Source: Microglena sp. YARC (taxonomy: Eukaryota > Chlorophyta > Chlorophyceae > Chlamydomonadales > Chlamydomonadaceae). From it: 64,000 nucleotides of DNA. Both the position numbers and the translations under genes were made by a program. Every line of letters begins with the position of its first letter. Within the stretch, counting starts at the first letter, position 1. The notes under the pieces were generated by a model. It was not told where the DNA came from. It was given only the letters and a program-made list of their open reading frames with translations, and searched no databases. The stretch is taken from assembly GCA_022414725.1 (NCBI GenBank), contig CM039463.1, positions 25,152,832 through 25,216,831 of the forward strand, read 5' to 3'. This document shows positions 44,725 to 57,900 of this stretch, in pieces.

Positions 44725-45250
44725 ACAGGGATGTACAGTACAGTACAGTACAGTACAGTACAGCGGGGTTGTTCAAGGGTTCTTCAGAATCTACGTTTCA
44801 TGAGCACCTCATGCTTGTTCTGCAACAGAATATGTGAAAGCGGTATGCTAATGCCTAAAGGGACTTGATTTTCAGTGATGTTAAGGTAGTTTAATTTTAC
44901 ATGTATCGTTCTGCAACAGAATGTATGAAAGCGGAATGCTATGCTAGCTAGGCTAAAGGGACTTGATTTTCAGTGATATTAAGGTGGTTGAATATTACAT
45001 TCATCGTTTTGCAACAGAATATGTGAAAGCGGTATGTTATTTTACAATCCAGGGGTAGCCTGCTAGGCCAAATGGACTTGATGTTCAGTGATAACAAGGT
45101 ACTTTAATTTTACATATATCGTTCTGCAACAGAATATGTGAAAGCAGTATGCTATGTTAATTGCTTAAGGGAATTAATTTCCAGTGAAATTAAGGTATTA
45201 TAATTTTATATTTATCGTTCTGCAACAGAATATGTGAATCTATGTTTTAC
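44725..45250. repeat. (AGTAC)n and ~80-bp tandem repeat
   Basis: 44727-44765 is (CAGTA)n. 44810-45240 has five to six units with TTCTGCAACAGAATATGTGA, AAAGGGACTTGATTTTCAGT and TTAATTTTACAT. On the minus strand each holds TTCTGTTGCAG|AACGA, resembling the acceptor of the orphan exon near 46873. Confidence 0.75.
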
Positions 45251-45269
45251 GAGTACGAGTACGTAGCAT

Positions 45270-46165
45270 AAAGAATGTTTGGACGAGTCTACAATGCACA
45301 TGGTGCCAAGACTTGTACTGTGTATCACAAAACAGGCGTAGTACCGCACCAGGGCGATGCTGTAGGATCAGTCTACAATGCACATGGTGCCAAGACTTGT
45401 ACTACCTTATCACAAAGCAGGCGTAGTACCGCACCAGGGCGATGCTGTAGGACGAGTCTACGATGCACATGGTGCAAAGACACGATGCTGTGTTTTACAA
45501 AGCAGGCACAGTACCGCACCAGGGCGCTGCTGTAGGACGAGTCTACAATGCACATGGTGCAAAGACACGATGCTGTGTTTTACAAAGCAGGCACAGTACT
45601 GCACCAGGGCGATGCTATAGGACGAGTCTACAATGCACATGGTGCAAAGACACGATGCTGTGTTTTACAAAGCAGGCGCAGTACTGCACCAGGGCGATGC
45701 TGTAGGACGAGTCTACAATGCATATGGTGCAAAGACACGATGCTGTGTTTTACAAAGCAGGCGCAGTACTGCACCAGGGCGCTGCTGTAGGACGAGTCTA
45801 CAATGCACATGGTGCAAAGACACGATGCTGTCTTTTACAAAGCAGGCGCAGTACCGCACCAGGGCGCTGCTGTAGGACGAGTCTACAATGCACATGGTGC
45901 AAAGACACGATGCTGTGTTTTACAAAGCAGGCGGAGTACCGCACCAGGGCGCTGCTGTAGGACGAGTCTACAATGCACATGGTGCAAAGCCACGATGCTG
46001 TGTTTTACAAAGCAGGCGCAGGACTGCACCAGGGCGATGCTGTAGGACGAGTCTACAATGCATATGGTGCAAAGCCACGATGCTGTGTTTTACAAAGCAG
46101 GCGCAGTACCGCACCAGGGCGATGCTGTAGGACGAGTCTACAATGCACATGGTGCAAAGAAAACT
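45270..46165. repeat. 85-bp satellite, 11 units
   Basis: Units with GAGTCTACAATGCACATGGT, GCAAAGACACGATGCTGTG and GCACCAGGGCGATGCTGTA start every 85 bp from about 45284 to 46134. As 85 is not a multiple of three, each plus-strand frame passes through all three phases of the unit before stopping, giving a ladder of similar 80-codon frames. No evidence of coding. Confidence 0.9.
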
Positions 46166-46184
46166 ACAGCCATACCGGTAATAC

Positions 46185-46500
46185 TGCAACCAGCATACTA
46201 CTACCAGAACGCAACAACCAGTGTACTACAACCAGAACGCAACAACCAGTGTACTACAACCAGAACGCAACAACCAGTGTACTTCAACCAGAACGCAACA
46301 ACCAGCGTACTACAACCAGAACGCAACAACCAGTGTTCTACAACCAGAACGCAACAACCAGCGTACTACAACCAGAACGCAACAACCAGTGTACTACAAC
46401 CAGAACGCAACAACCAGCGTACTACAACCAGAATGCAACAACCAGTGTACTACAACCAGAACGCAACAACCAGCGTACTACAACCAGAATGCAACAACCA
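46185..46500. repeat. 28-bp satellite
   Basis: About eleven units containing ACCAGAACGCAACAACCAG and TGTACTACA. It follows directly on the 85-bp array, and the open frame across both is an artefact. Confidence 0.9.
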
Positions 46501-46754
46501 CAATAGGACAACCATAATACTACCAGTCAACATATAACAACCAGTATATTTCAACCAGCATACCACAATCATACAACAACCAGCATACAACAACCGCAAG
46601 ACTACAAACATAATACAACAATCACGCAACTGCAACGCACCTGGTTTGGTCTAAGGTCATGATGGCTGATGAGCCAGAGGCCATGGCGTAGTCGTAGCCA
46701 TATCCAACAATTATAATACTATCAACCAGCATACAACAATCACGCAACTGCAGC

Positions 46755-46873
46755 CGACCTGGTTTGGTAGAAGGTCATGATGACTGATGAGCCAGAGGCA
46801 ATGGCGTAGTCGTAGCCATGCACAAAGTCCTCGGGGATGTCATCAGGAATCACCTCCCAGACACCATCCTCGT
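46755..46873 (-). pseudogene. Orphan exon-like segment, unknown protein
   Basis: On the minus strand GCTTCTGCAG precedes about 118 nt that read EDGVWEVIPDDIPEDF and VHGYDYAIASGSSV, then IMTFYQT, and end CAAACCAG|GTCGGC. Composition and both splice motifs look like a real internal exon, but no upstream or downstream exon was found between 42.3 and 48.9 kb. Partial copies: donor side at 46640-46700 (with an in-frame TAG); acceptor side at 46965-47015, 47205-47270, 47540-47590 and 47835-47885. I do not recognise the family. Confidence 0.45.
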
Positions 46874-47029
46874 TCTGCAGAAGCGAAGGAATGGGGCAGG
46901 CAACACGTGAGTGACAGGACAGCCAGTGTACAGGTAGGTGCACTAGGATGGTTAAATTTCCAACAGGAATCACCTCCAGTCACCATGCTTGTTCTGCAAA
47001 AGCAAAGGAATGGGGCAGGCAACACGTGT

Positions 47030-47205
47030 GTGATAACATGGCAGGTAATGCACAGGTAGTTTGTGTGTTATGTATGTATGTATGTATGTATGTATGTATG
47101 TATGTATGTATGTATGCATGTATGTATGTGTGTATGTGTAGCAGGTATGTGTATTTTATGTATGTATGTATGTGTGTTACAGTCCAGGGAGTAGCCATGC
47201 ACAAA
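47030..47205 (-). mobile_element. SINE-like family S stub with long (TGTA)n tail
   Basis: (TATG)n at 47063-47180 followed by GTGTTACAGTCCAGGGAGTAGCC, i.e. the family S 3' end in minus orientation. Another fragment lies at 47598-47655. Confidence 0.55.
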
Positions 47206-47877
47206 GTCCTCTGGTATGTCATTAGAAATCACCTCCCAGACACCATCTTTGTTCTACGAAAGCGGAGGAATGGGGCAGGCAACACGTGAATGACAGGGCA
47301 GCCAGTGTACTGCACTACAATAGCCTTCAAGTAGCCTGACATTTCCTGAAAATACTCCCATCTCATATACAGGTTACCCTTGGGAGGCAACAGAGCTGGC
47401 TTCCTATGAATAGCCTGAAACAGCCTGAAATAGCAAATAAGTGACAGGGCAGCCAGTGTACAGGGAGGTGCACTAAGTTGCTTTAGCTGTGGCTGAAAAG
47501 CCTGACAGATGAGCATGGAGTACATGGCTTTGGGGGTGCTATATTTCCAACAGGAATCATCTCCAGATATCATGCTTGTCCTGTGAAAGCAATATACAAT
47601 ATGTTATGTTCCAGTTCAGGGGCTAGGCTAACTAGGCCAAAGGGACTTGCCTAACATACATAAATCAAGGGAAATTTATAAATTCATGTTTATCGTTCGG
47701 CGAAAGCAAAGGAATGGGGCAGGCAACTCGTGCATGACACCAGGACAGCCAGTGTGCTGGGAGGTGCACTAGGTTGGTTTAGATTTGGCTGAAAAGTCAG
47801 ATGAGCAAGGAGTACATGGCTTTGGGGTTGCTGACTTGTCATCAGGAATGACCACCTACATCTCATGCTTGTTCTGT

Positions 47878-48025
47878 GACAGCATGTGACAGCATGTGAC
47901 AGCATGTGACAGCATGTGAAAGTATGTAAAAGCATGTAAAAGCATTTGACAGCATGTGACAGCATGTGAAAGCATTTGACAGCATGTGACAGCATGTGAA
48001 AGCATGAGACAGCATGTGAAATCAA
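47878..48025. repeat. 10/20-bp repeat AGCATGTGAC
   Basis: About thirteen units of AGCATGTGAC or AGCATTTGAC variants. Confidence 0.85.
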
Positions 48026-48029
48026 AGGA

Positions 48030-48800
48030 ATGTGGCAAGCTTTTAGGTACCTCCTTGAGCCATCCACTTGGCAAAGCACCAAGATCTCAGCAGTTCTGGA
48101 CAGCTGATTGTGTCAGCTTAAAGGTGGACTAGGTTAAGTCAGGTACGGCTGGAAAGCCAGTCAGGGGAGCTGCCCAGAACCTGCTGCCCATAGCTGATTA
48201 GAAAAGCTATATGTAGGCACACTCTTTTCCTTTTGCTTTGGCTGGAAAGCCAGTCAGGGTAGCTGCCTAGAAGCTGCTGCCCGTAGCTGATTAGAAAAGC
48301 TACATGAAGGCGCACTCTTTTCCTTTTGATTTGGCTGGAAAGCCAGTCAGGGTAGCTGCCTAGAAACTGCTGTCCATAGCTGATTAAAGAAGCTACACAT
48401 AGGTGCACTCTTTTCTTTTTGCTTTGGCTGGAAAGCCAGTCAGGGTAGCTGCCTAGAAACTGCTGCCCATAGCTGGTTAGAAAAGCTACACGTAGGTGCA
48501 CTCTTTTCTTTTTGCTTTGGCTGGAAAGCCAGTCAGGGTAGCTGCCTAGAAACTGCTGCCTGTAGCTGATTACACCAGCTTCACGTAGGTTCACTAGTTT
48601 CCTTTTGCCTCAGCTGGAAAGCCAGTCAGGGTAGCTGCCTAGAAACTGCTGCCCGTAGCTGGTTAGAAAAGCTTCACGCAGGTTCACTCTTTTCCTTTTG
48701 CTTCAGCTGGAAAGCCAGTCAGGGTAGCTGCCTAGAAACTGCTGCCCGTAGCTGATTACACCAGCTTCACGTAGGTGCACAATTTATTATTTCTTTGGCT
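48030..48800. mobile_element. MITE family A with right end expanded into ~107-bp tandem units
   Basis: 48030-48210 is a diverged family A copy. Its right end (CTGGAAAGCCAGTCAGGG, TAGCTGCCTAGAAACTGCTG, CCGTAGCTGATTA) plus TGCACTCTTTTCCTTTTGCT then repeats seven times to 48800. Confidence 0.8.
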
Positions 48801-48912
48801 GGAAAGCCAGGCAGGTGGGCATGGAGAACATAGGGTTTAAGTTTTAAACGCTAAACTCCTGTATGCCCTTCCTAAGCCCTTGCATGTTTTTAAATGAGCA
48901 CGGAGAAACATT

Positions 48913-51900
48913 TCACTTCGTCCTTTTCCGCACCTTCTTCACAGGGGGGTGCAGCCAGTTGGAGGCGGTCCTGAGGTTCGTGTAGGGGATCTGGTGACGA
49001 GTGCTAGTGAGGCCATGATACCTCAACAGAGCCTCCGCGATACCAACACCCTCCATGGCTGAGACCGCAATCATATCCCGGGCGGTGAAATTCTTCTCGG
49101 TAAATTCAGGACCGGCGGCTCGGCCACCCCAGCGGGAGGAGAGCGCTCCTTTCTGATGCGCCATCGCCGCATTGAGGGTCATTGCAGCGTAGTCACGCGC
49201 CTTCAATTCCCAAGGCACGCCAGAGAAGAAGAACTGGCCGTCAACCTGGGCGGGTGGGTGGAGGAGTCAGGGTGAAGGCAGGTTAGTCATAAGTTTAGTC
49301 TTTAACTTATAGTTTTCATCATGTATGGGTCTGAGCCCCCCCCCCCCCACCCCCCCCCCACCCCACCCCACCCCACCCACACACACCCTGCGGTATTGAG
49401 GGTCATTGCAGCGTAGTCACGCGCCTTCAGCTCCTAAGGCACGCCAGAGAAGAAGAACTGGCCGTCAACCTGGGCGGGTGGAGGAGTCAGGGTGAAGGCA
49501 AGTTAGCCATAAGCTTAGCTTTTTTTTAACTTTTGCATGGATTACCGTTACACAAACAACTAAACACGCCCTGAGTGCGTCACATCTTCAGCCCTGACCT
49601 CCATACACTACAATGCGTGTAGTCTAATACAGACGGTGGCTGGCTTCGACCAATGCATGAATTAATGTTTCACAAACAACTAAACAAGCCATGAGTGCGT
49701 CACATTTACAGCCCTTACCTCCACACACTGCTTGTAGTCTAATACAGGTGGTGGCTAGCTTCGATCATTGCATCAATTACTGCTACACAAGAAACTACAC
49801 AAGCCACGAGTGCGTCACATCTACAGCCCTTACCTCCATACACTGCGTGTAGTCTAATACAGGTGGTGGCTAGCTTCGATCATTGCATCAATTACTGCTA
49901 CACAAGAAACTACACAAGCCACGAGTGCGTCACATCTACAGCCCTTACCTCCATACACTGCGTGTAGTCTAATACAGGTGGTGGATCGCCTCAATCAATG
50001 CATCAATCACTGCTACACAAGAAACTACACAAGCCACGAGTGCGTCACATCTACAGCCCTTACCTCCATACACTGCGTGTAGTCTAATACAGGTGGTGGC
50101 TCGCCTCAATCAATGCATCAATCACTGCTACACAAGAAACTACACAAGCCACGAGTGCGTCACATCTACAGCCCTTACCTCCATACACTGCGTGTAGTCT
50201 AATACAGGTGGTGGCTAGCTTCGATCATTGCATCAATTACTGCTACACAAGAAACTACACAAGCCACGAGTGCGTCACATCTACAGCCCTTACCTCCATA
50301 CACTGCGTGTAGTCTAATACAGGTGGTGGCTCGCCTCAATCAATGCATCAATTACTGCTACACAAGAAACTACACAAGCCATGCGTGCGCCACATCTACA
50401 GCCCTTACCTCCATACACTGCGTGTAGTCTAATACAGGTGGTGGCTGGCTTCGATCAATGCATGAATTAACGTCACACAAACGACTGAACAAGGCATGCG
50501 TGCGTCAAATCTACAGCCCTTACCTCCATACACTGCGTGTAGTCAAATACAGATGGTGGGTTGCTTTGCTCATACTCTGGGTACTCCTCGCCTGTTGCAT
50601 TTCTCATCTCATCCCAATAGATCCTGCCGTGCTCAGACACGTGGGGAGAGCGCAGGGGCTGGTTGTCCTTACCCCTGTCGGATCGAGCAGCATCGGTCAG
50701 CTCCATGGCCAGGTCAAGGTTGGCAGCAAGCTGTTGAGGGCGGAAGATATGAGATGAGTGGGTGTGTGGGGTGAATGGGGGTGAGGGGTGTCCTTACCCC
50801 TGGCACATCGAGCAGCATCAATCAGCTCCATGGCCAGGTCTAGGTTGGCATCCAGCTGTTGAGGGCAGAAGACGGGAGATGAGTGTGCGCATGTGTGTGT
50901 GGGGTGAGGGGTGTGGGGTATGTGGGGGGGAAGGGTGGTGTGTTTGGGGGGGGGATGGAGGGTTGTCCATACCCCTGTCAGATCGAGCAGCATCGGTCAG
51001 CTCCATGGCTAAGTCTAGGTTGGCATCCAGCTGTTGAGGGCGGCAGAAAGGAGATGAGAGGGTGTGTGGGGGGGGAGGGGTGTGTGGGGGTGGGGGGAGA
51101 GCGAAGGGGCTGGTTGTCCTTACCCCTGTCGGATCGAGCAGCATCAGTCAGCTCCATGGCCAGGTCATGGTTGGCATCCAGCTGTTGAGGGCGGAAGATA
51201 GGAAATTCGTGTGTGTGGGGTGTGGGGGTGGTGTGGAGGGGTGTGCGTGCGTGTGTGCGGGGTGGGGGTGTGTGGGTGGAAGGGGTGACTTTATCCCTGG
51301 CAGATCGGGCAGCATCAGTCAGCTCCATGGCCAGGTCTAGGTAGGCATCCAGCTGTTGAGGGAGGCAGAAAGGAGATGAGTGGGAGTATGTGTTTGTGTG
51401 TGTGGGGGGGGGGGGGGTGAGGGGTGAGGGGTGGAGGGGTGGGGGGGGGGGGGATGGAGGGGTGTTCTTACCCCTGTCAGATCGAGCAGCATCAGTCAGC
51501 TTCATGGCTAAGTCTAGTTTGGCATCCAGCTGTTGAAGGCGGAACATAGGAGATGAGTGGGTGCATGTGTGTGTGGGGGTGGGGGGGTGTGTGGGGGGGG
51601 ATGTGGGGTGAGAGGGGTGTGTGCGTGGGGGGGGGGTCCTTCCCCCTGTCGAATTGAGTGGCATCGGTCAGCTCAATTGCCAGGTCTAGGTTGGCATCCA
51701 GCTGTTGAAGGCGGCAGGAAAGAGCTGAGTGTGTGCTTTTGTGCGTGAGCTTGTATGGGCATGTGTGAGCATGTGCGAATGTGTGTGGGTATATGTGTAT
51801 GTGTGTATGTGCAGGTGTATGTGCATGTGTGAGCATGTGTGTATGTGTATGTGTGTATTTTTTTTTTTTTTAGATTGTTTGTGTTTGTCCGTGTGAGAGA

Positions 51901-54900
51901 GTGCATTTGTGTATGTGTGTTATGTACTTGGGCACATACATTTGGGTGATTGGAGAGTAAGGGGAGTGCCCAAGTCCCCCCTTAGGCCATGCCACCTTCC
52001 ATGGAAGAACAATAGCAATTTAAAACAATAGTTCACATGAAGGACCGGGGAGGGGGCAGGGAATAAGCTCATATACCTAAGGAACGGCAATATGATAGCA
52101 TGTGATATCATGTCATCATATGCTATCATATGATGCTGGCAGTCTGACTAGGCTTAACTTACCATTTATGTACAATATCATATGATGCAATTTGTATGAT
52201 ATCATATGATATCATACTCTCCTTTGGTCAACATCATATGATATGCCGGTCCCTACATATACCTCATCATCGCTGTCCTCGGGATCCGATGACCTTTTTT
52301 TTGACCCCAAATGAAAGGAGGGACCTACATTGCCTTCAAAGAAAGTAAATTCTCCCAAGAAAGGAGTATACCCTCGGGGCATGCCACCTCCCATGAAATC
52401 ACAAATTACGAATCGAATATCAAATTATAAAACAGCATGTCACATGTGGGACCTACATTGTCTTCAAAGAAAATAAACTCTCCCAAGAAAGGAGTATCCT
52501 CGGGGCATGCCACCTCCCATGAAATCACAAAGTATGAATCACATATCAAATCCTAAAACAGCATATCAAAGGTGGGACCTACGTTGTCCTCAAAGAACAT
52601 GCACTTTCCGAAGAGGGGAGTATCACTGGGGTTCGCTACCTCCCCAGGGCGTACACACTGGTTGGGGGAGCCCTTTGACTGCTGGTTCCAAGTAGACTTC
52701 TTACACACCCAGTTTACGGACAGAGGGGAGATGCACACATCACCAGTCCTGCAGGTTGTAGGGTTTTAGGGTTTAGGGTTTTAGGGTTTAGGGATTTAGG
52801 GTTTAGGGTTCCACAAACATGCAGTGGATTGTTGGTTTGGGGATTCAGACTGCTGATGTTGAGTTGAATACGTTACATGCAAAACCAGTTGGCAGACCGA
52901 GGGGAGATGCACACATCACCAGTCCTGCAAGGGCATGAACACGCAGTGGATTGTTGGTTCGGGGATTCAGACTGCTGATGTTGAGTTGAACACGTTACAT
53001 GCAAACCCAGTTGGCAGACCGAGGGGAGATGCACACATCACCAGTCCTGCAAGGGCATGAACACGTAGTGGATTGTTGGTATGGGGGTGTCAGACTGCTG
53101 ATGTTGAGTTGAAGACGGTATATACACACATAGTTAACAGACATAGGGGAGATGCACAAGTCACCAGTCCTACAAGGGTACAAGCATGCAGTGGGTTGTT
53201 GGTTTGGGGGTGTCAGACTGCTGATGTTGAGTTGAATACGGTATGTACACACCCAGTTGGCAGACAGAGGGAAGTCAACATTCCTGCAAGGGCACACACA
53301 CGCAAGGGTCTGTTGGTTTGGGGGTGCCCTCAGATTGTTGGAGCCAAGTTAATTTCTTACACACAGTTGACAGACTAAGGGGAGATGCACACATCACCAG
53401 TCCTGCAAGGGCATGAACACACAGTTGATTGTTGGTTTGGGGATTCAGACTGCTGATGTAGAGTTGAATACGTGATATGCAAACCCAGTTGGGAGACCGG
53501 GGGGAGATGCACACAGCACCATTCCTGCAAGGGCACACACACGCAAGGGTCTGTTGGTTTGGGGATGCCCTCAGATTGTTGGAGCCTAGTTGATTTCTTA
53601 CACACACAGTTGACATACTGAGGGGAGATGCACACATCACCAGGCCTGCAAGTGCACAAACATGCATAGGATTATTGGTATGGGGGTGTCAGACTGCTGA
53701 TGGTGGGTTGGACGGTATATGCACACCCAGTTGGCAGACAGAGGGAAGTCAACAGTCCTGCAAGGGCACACACATGCAAGGGTCTGTTGGTTTGGGGGTG
53801 CCCTCAGATTGTCGAAGCCAAGTTAATTTCTTACACACACAGTTTACGGACAGCGAGGAGATGCACACATCACCAGTCCTGCAACGGCACAGACATGCAG
53901 GGGTTTGTTGGTATAGGGGCGTCAGACTGCTGATGCTGAGTTGAATACCGTATATACACATAGTTGAATGCCGTATATACACATAGTTGAATACCGTATA
54001 TACACACATAGTTAACAGACATAGGGGAGATACACAAGTCACCAGTCCTACAAGGGCACAAGCATGCAATTGTCTGTTGGTTTGGGGGTGTCAGGCTGCT
54101 GATGTTGAGCTGAACACAGTACATGCACATCCAGTTGGCAGACCGAGGGGAGATACACACATCACCAGTCCTGCAAGGGCATAAACACGCAATTGATTGT
54201 TGGTTTGGGGATTCAGACTGCTGATGTTGAGTTGAATACGTTAAATGCAAACCCAGTTGGGAGACCGGGGGGAGATGCACACATCACCAGTCCTGCAAGG
54301 GCGCACACACGCAAGGGTCTGTTGGTTTGGGGGTGTCAGACTGCTGATGTTGAGTTAATTACCGGTATATGCAGACCCAGTTGACAGACAGAGAGGAGAT
54401 ACACACGACACCAGTCCTGCAAGGGCATGAACACACAGTTGATTGTTGGTTTGGGGATTCAGACTGCTGATGTTGTGTTGAATACGTTAAATGCAAACCC
54501 AGCTGGGAGACCGGGGGGAGATGCACACGACACCAGTCCTGCAAGGGCACGAACATGCAGGGGTAAGTTGGTTTGAGGGTGTCAAACTGCTGACGTTATG
54601 TGTATGAGTTGATTTTATGCAGACCCAGTTGGCAGACAGAGGGAGATGTCACCAGTCGCCAACATGCACCAACATGCTGGGGTCTGCTTATTTGGGGGCC
54701 CCATAAGCGTGCTCACACCTCACCCCCTCACCCAACCAGCCTCACCCCCCACACTCCAACCACCCTCACCCCTCACACCCCAACCACCCTCACCCTCTGA
54801 ACTCCCCAACCACCCTCACCCCCCACACCCCAACCACACCAAGACAATTCATGCACACCCAGATGACAGGCAGAGGGGAGATGCACACATCACAAGCCTA

Positions 54901-57900
54901 TTGGGCCTACCCCTGGACTGTAGCATACACAAGCAGTCCTGCTTGATCATGAATACGTAAAATGCTTTTTATTTTTAGCCCCTCCTGTCACGGTTGGGCA
55001 AGTCCTTTTAACCTATTGGGCCTACCCCTGGACTGTATCACACATCACCAGTCCAGGATGTTCATGACCAAATGTTGTCCCACTTCACGCTTCACTTCAC
55101 CCCACACCTCACCACACACCCTACACCTCACCTCACACTTCACCTCACACCCTACACTTCACCTGAAACCTTACATCACCAGTCCAGGATGTTCATGACC
55201 AAATGAACACGCAGGGGTTTGTTGTTTCACTTCACACTTCTCCTCACACCTCATACCCCACCTCACACATCACATTTCTCCTCCCACCTCACTTCACCCC
55301 ACACTTCACCTCACACTTCACACTCCTCCTCCCACCTCACTTCACCTAACAACTTACACCTCCCACCTCACCTCACAATCTTCCCGTTGTCATTTGCCCT
55401 GGAGCAATCCTCGGGGTTGAGAACGCCACCCAGCTGAGGAGACCAGCCTGAGGTACCAAAGTAGATGATCTCAGTGATCCATGGCCCACATGCCGTGGTG
55501 ACCTCCAGGGTACACAGACCAGCTGCTGCTGCTCCAATGCCTGCATCAAGAAATGAAGAGGATGGTGAGCGTGAGCGAAAGTGAGCAGGGACATCTTAGA
55601 AATCCATGGGCCACATGCAGTGGTGACTCCCAGCGTACACAGACCAGCTGCTGCTCCAATGCCTGCATACAGAAATGAAGGGGACGGTGAGCGTGAGTGA
55701 AAGTGAACAGGGGCATCTCAGTCATCCATGGGCCACATGCCGTGGTGACTTCCAGCGTACGCAGACCAGCTGCTGCTCCAATGCCTGCATACAGAAACGA
55801 AGGGGATGGTGAGAGTGAGTGTGAATGAGCAGGGTCATCTTAGTAATCCATGGGCTGTATGCCGTGGTGACCTCCAGGGTACATAGACCAGCTGCTGCTG
55901 CTCCAATGCCTGCATCAAGAAATGAAGAGGATGGTGAGCGTGAGCGAAAGTGAGCAGGGACATCCATGGGCCACATGCAGTGGTGACTTCTGAGTGCATA
56001 GACTAGCTGCTGCTGCTGCTCCGGTACCTGCATACAGAAACTAAGGGAATGGTGAGCCTCAGGGTGAGCAGGGGTCTCTTCAGGAGCATGAGGGCCCCAA
56101 TCGGTAAAATGATTATTTGGGGATCAGTTCCAATGCCTGCATCAAGAAATGAAGGGGACGATGAGCATGAAGGGGACGATGAGCATGAAGGGAACGATGA
56201 GCATGAAGGGGACGATGAGCATGAAGGGGACGATGAGCATGAAGGGGACGATGAGCATGAAGGGGACGATGAGCATGAAGGGGACGATGAGCATGAAGGG
56301 GACAATGAGCATGAGAGTGAGTAGCTTCTAGGCATATATAAAGGATATACACATGTGTTTATTTATAATGATCCAGGAATGATGACATACATAAGCAGAT
56401 CTGACGATGAGCACCTCCTGCCCCATCAGGATTCCACACAGCACATCAGCGCACACGCTGTTCCCCTCTGAGGCTTACGATGAGGATCTCACATACATAC
56501 AAAACATTACGATAATCAAGGCAAATTTAGTAAGAAAGACGGGCTGACCTGAAGTGACGACGAGCACCTCCTGCCCCATCAGAAATCCATACTGCACATC
56601 AGCGCACACACTGTCCCCCCCTGAAGCTTCCGACGAGGATCTCATACATAAACACAAAACATAACAATAATTAAGGGATAATTATTGAAGTGAGGCGAGC
56701 TGACCTGAGGTGCCAATGAGCACCTCCTGCCCCATCAGGTATCCATACTGCACACACGCTGTCCCCCCCCCTGAGGCTTACGATGGGGACCTAATATATA
56801 CACAACAAATTACAATAATTAAGAAGCTGACCTGAAGTGACGATGAGCACCTCCTGCCCCATCAGGTATCCATACTGCACATCAGCGCATACACTGTCCC
56901 CCTGAGGTTCCTTTTTGCTGTCCTGAAGGTTGTTCAGGATGTAGTGGGCCTCGGGAGTGCCTGAGAAGATGCCGGGGTCGGCCGTCATGACAACACTGAA
57001 AGGCTGGTTGACCGAGGATTCTAGGTAAGCCTCGCAGGCGTGGCGGCCTGTGACTGACGCGGTGTCCACGGGGACAGGCTGCTCCTTGGAAGCCCTACGT
57101 AATCGATTGTATAGGTATTCTTGTTAGCATTGGATAAAGCATTGGGTAACACATGTAATGTAGTGCTTTTTGACAGATTTGAGGTAGGCCTTGCAGGCGT
57201 GTCGGCCGGTGACTGACGTGGTGTCCACGGGGACTGGCTGCTCCTTGGAAGCCCTACGTAATCGATTGTATGGGTATTCTTGTTAGCATTGGGGAAGGAA
57301 CATTGGGTAACACATGCAATGTAAGGCTTTTTGACAGATTTGAGGTAAGCCTTGCAGGCGTGGCGGCCGGTGACTGACGTGGTGTCCACAGGGACTGGCT
57401 GCTCCTTGGAAGCCCTGCGTAATCGATTGTATGGGTATTATTGTTAGCATTGGGTCAACACATGTGGTGAAGGGCTGGTTGACAGAGGATTTGAGGTAAG
57501 CCTTGCAGGCATGGCGGCCTGTGACTGACGTGGTGTCCATGGTGACAGGCTGCTCCTTGGAAGCCCTTCGTAATTGATGTTATGGGCATGTTCATATTTG
57601 TCAGTTGAGCAGTTGGATATATTTGATTATATTTTGTTGTTTTTTGTTATATTTGGGTATGGATATATGTCAGTTGAGCTTTTTGATGCATTTGGTTAAT
57701 TTGGTCATGGGTATATTTGTCAGTCAAGCGTTTTGATATATTTTGTCATAATTTGTCATATTTTGATACATGAGGTTATATGTTTGTATGTTTGAGTATG
57801 GGCATATTTGTCAGTTGATCGTTTGGATATATTCAGTTATATTTGGTAATGGGTAAATTTGTCAGTTATGCATTTTGATATGTTTTGTTATAGTATGTTA

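Noticed and set aside
45275..46540. Series of ~80-aa and 177-aa frames as a repeat-protein family
   Set aside because: 85-bp and 28-bp periods cycle through all frames, and the protein changes phase within each frame.
56049..56352. EGDDEH or MKGTMS repeat peptide genes
   Set aside because: 18-bp minisatellite in an intron; open on both strands.
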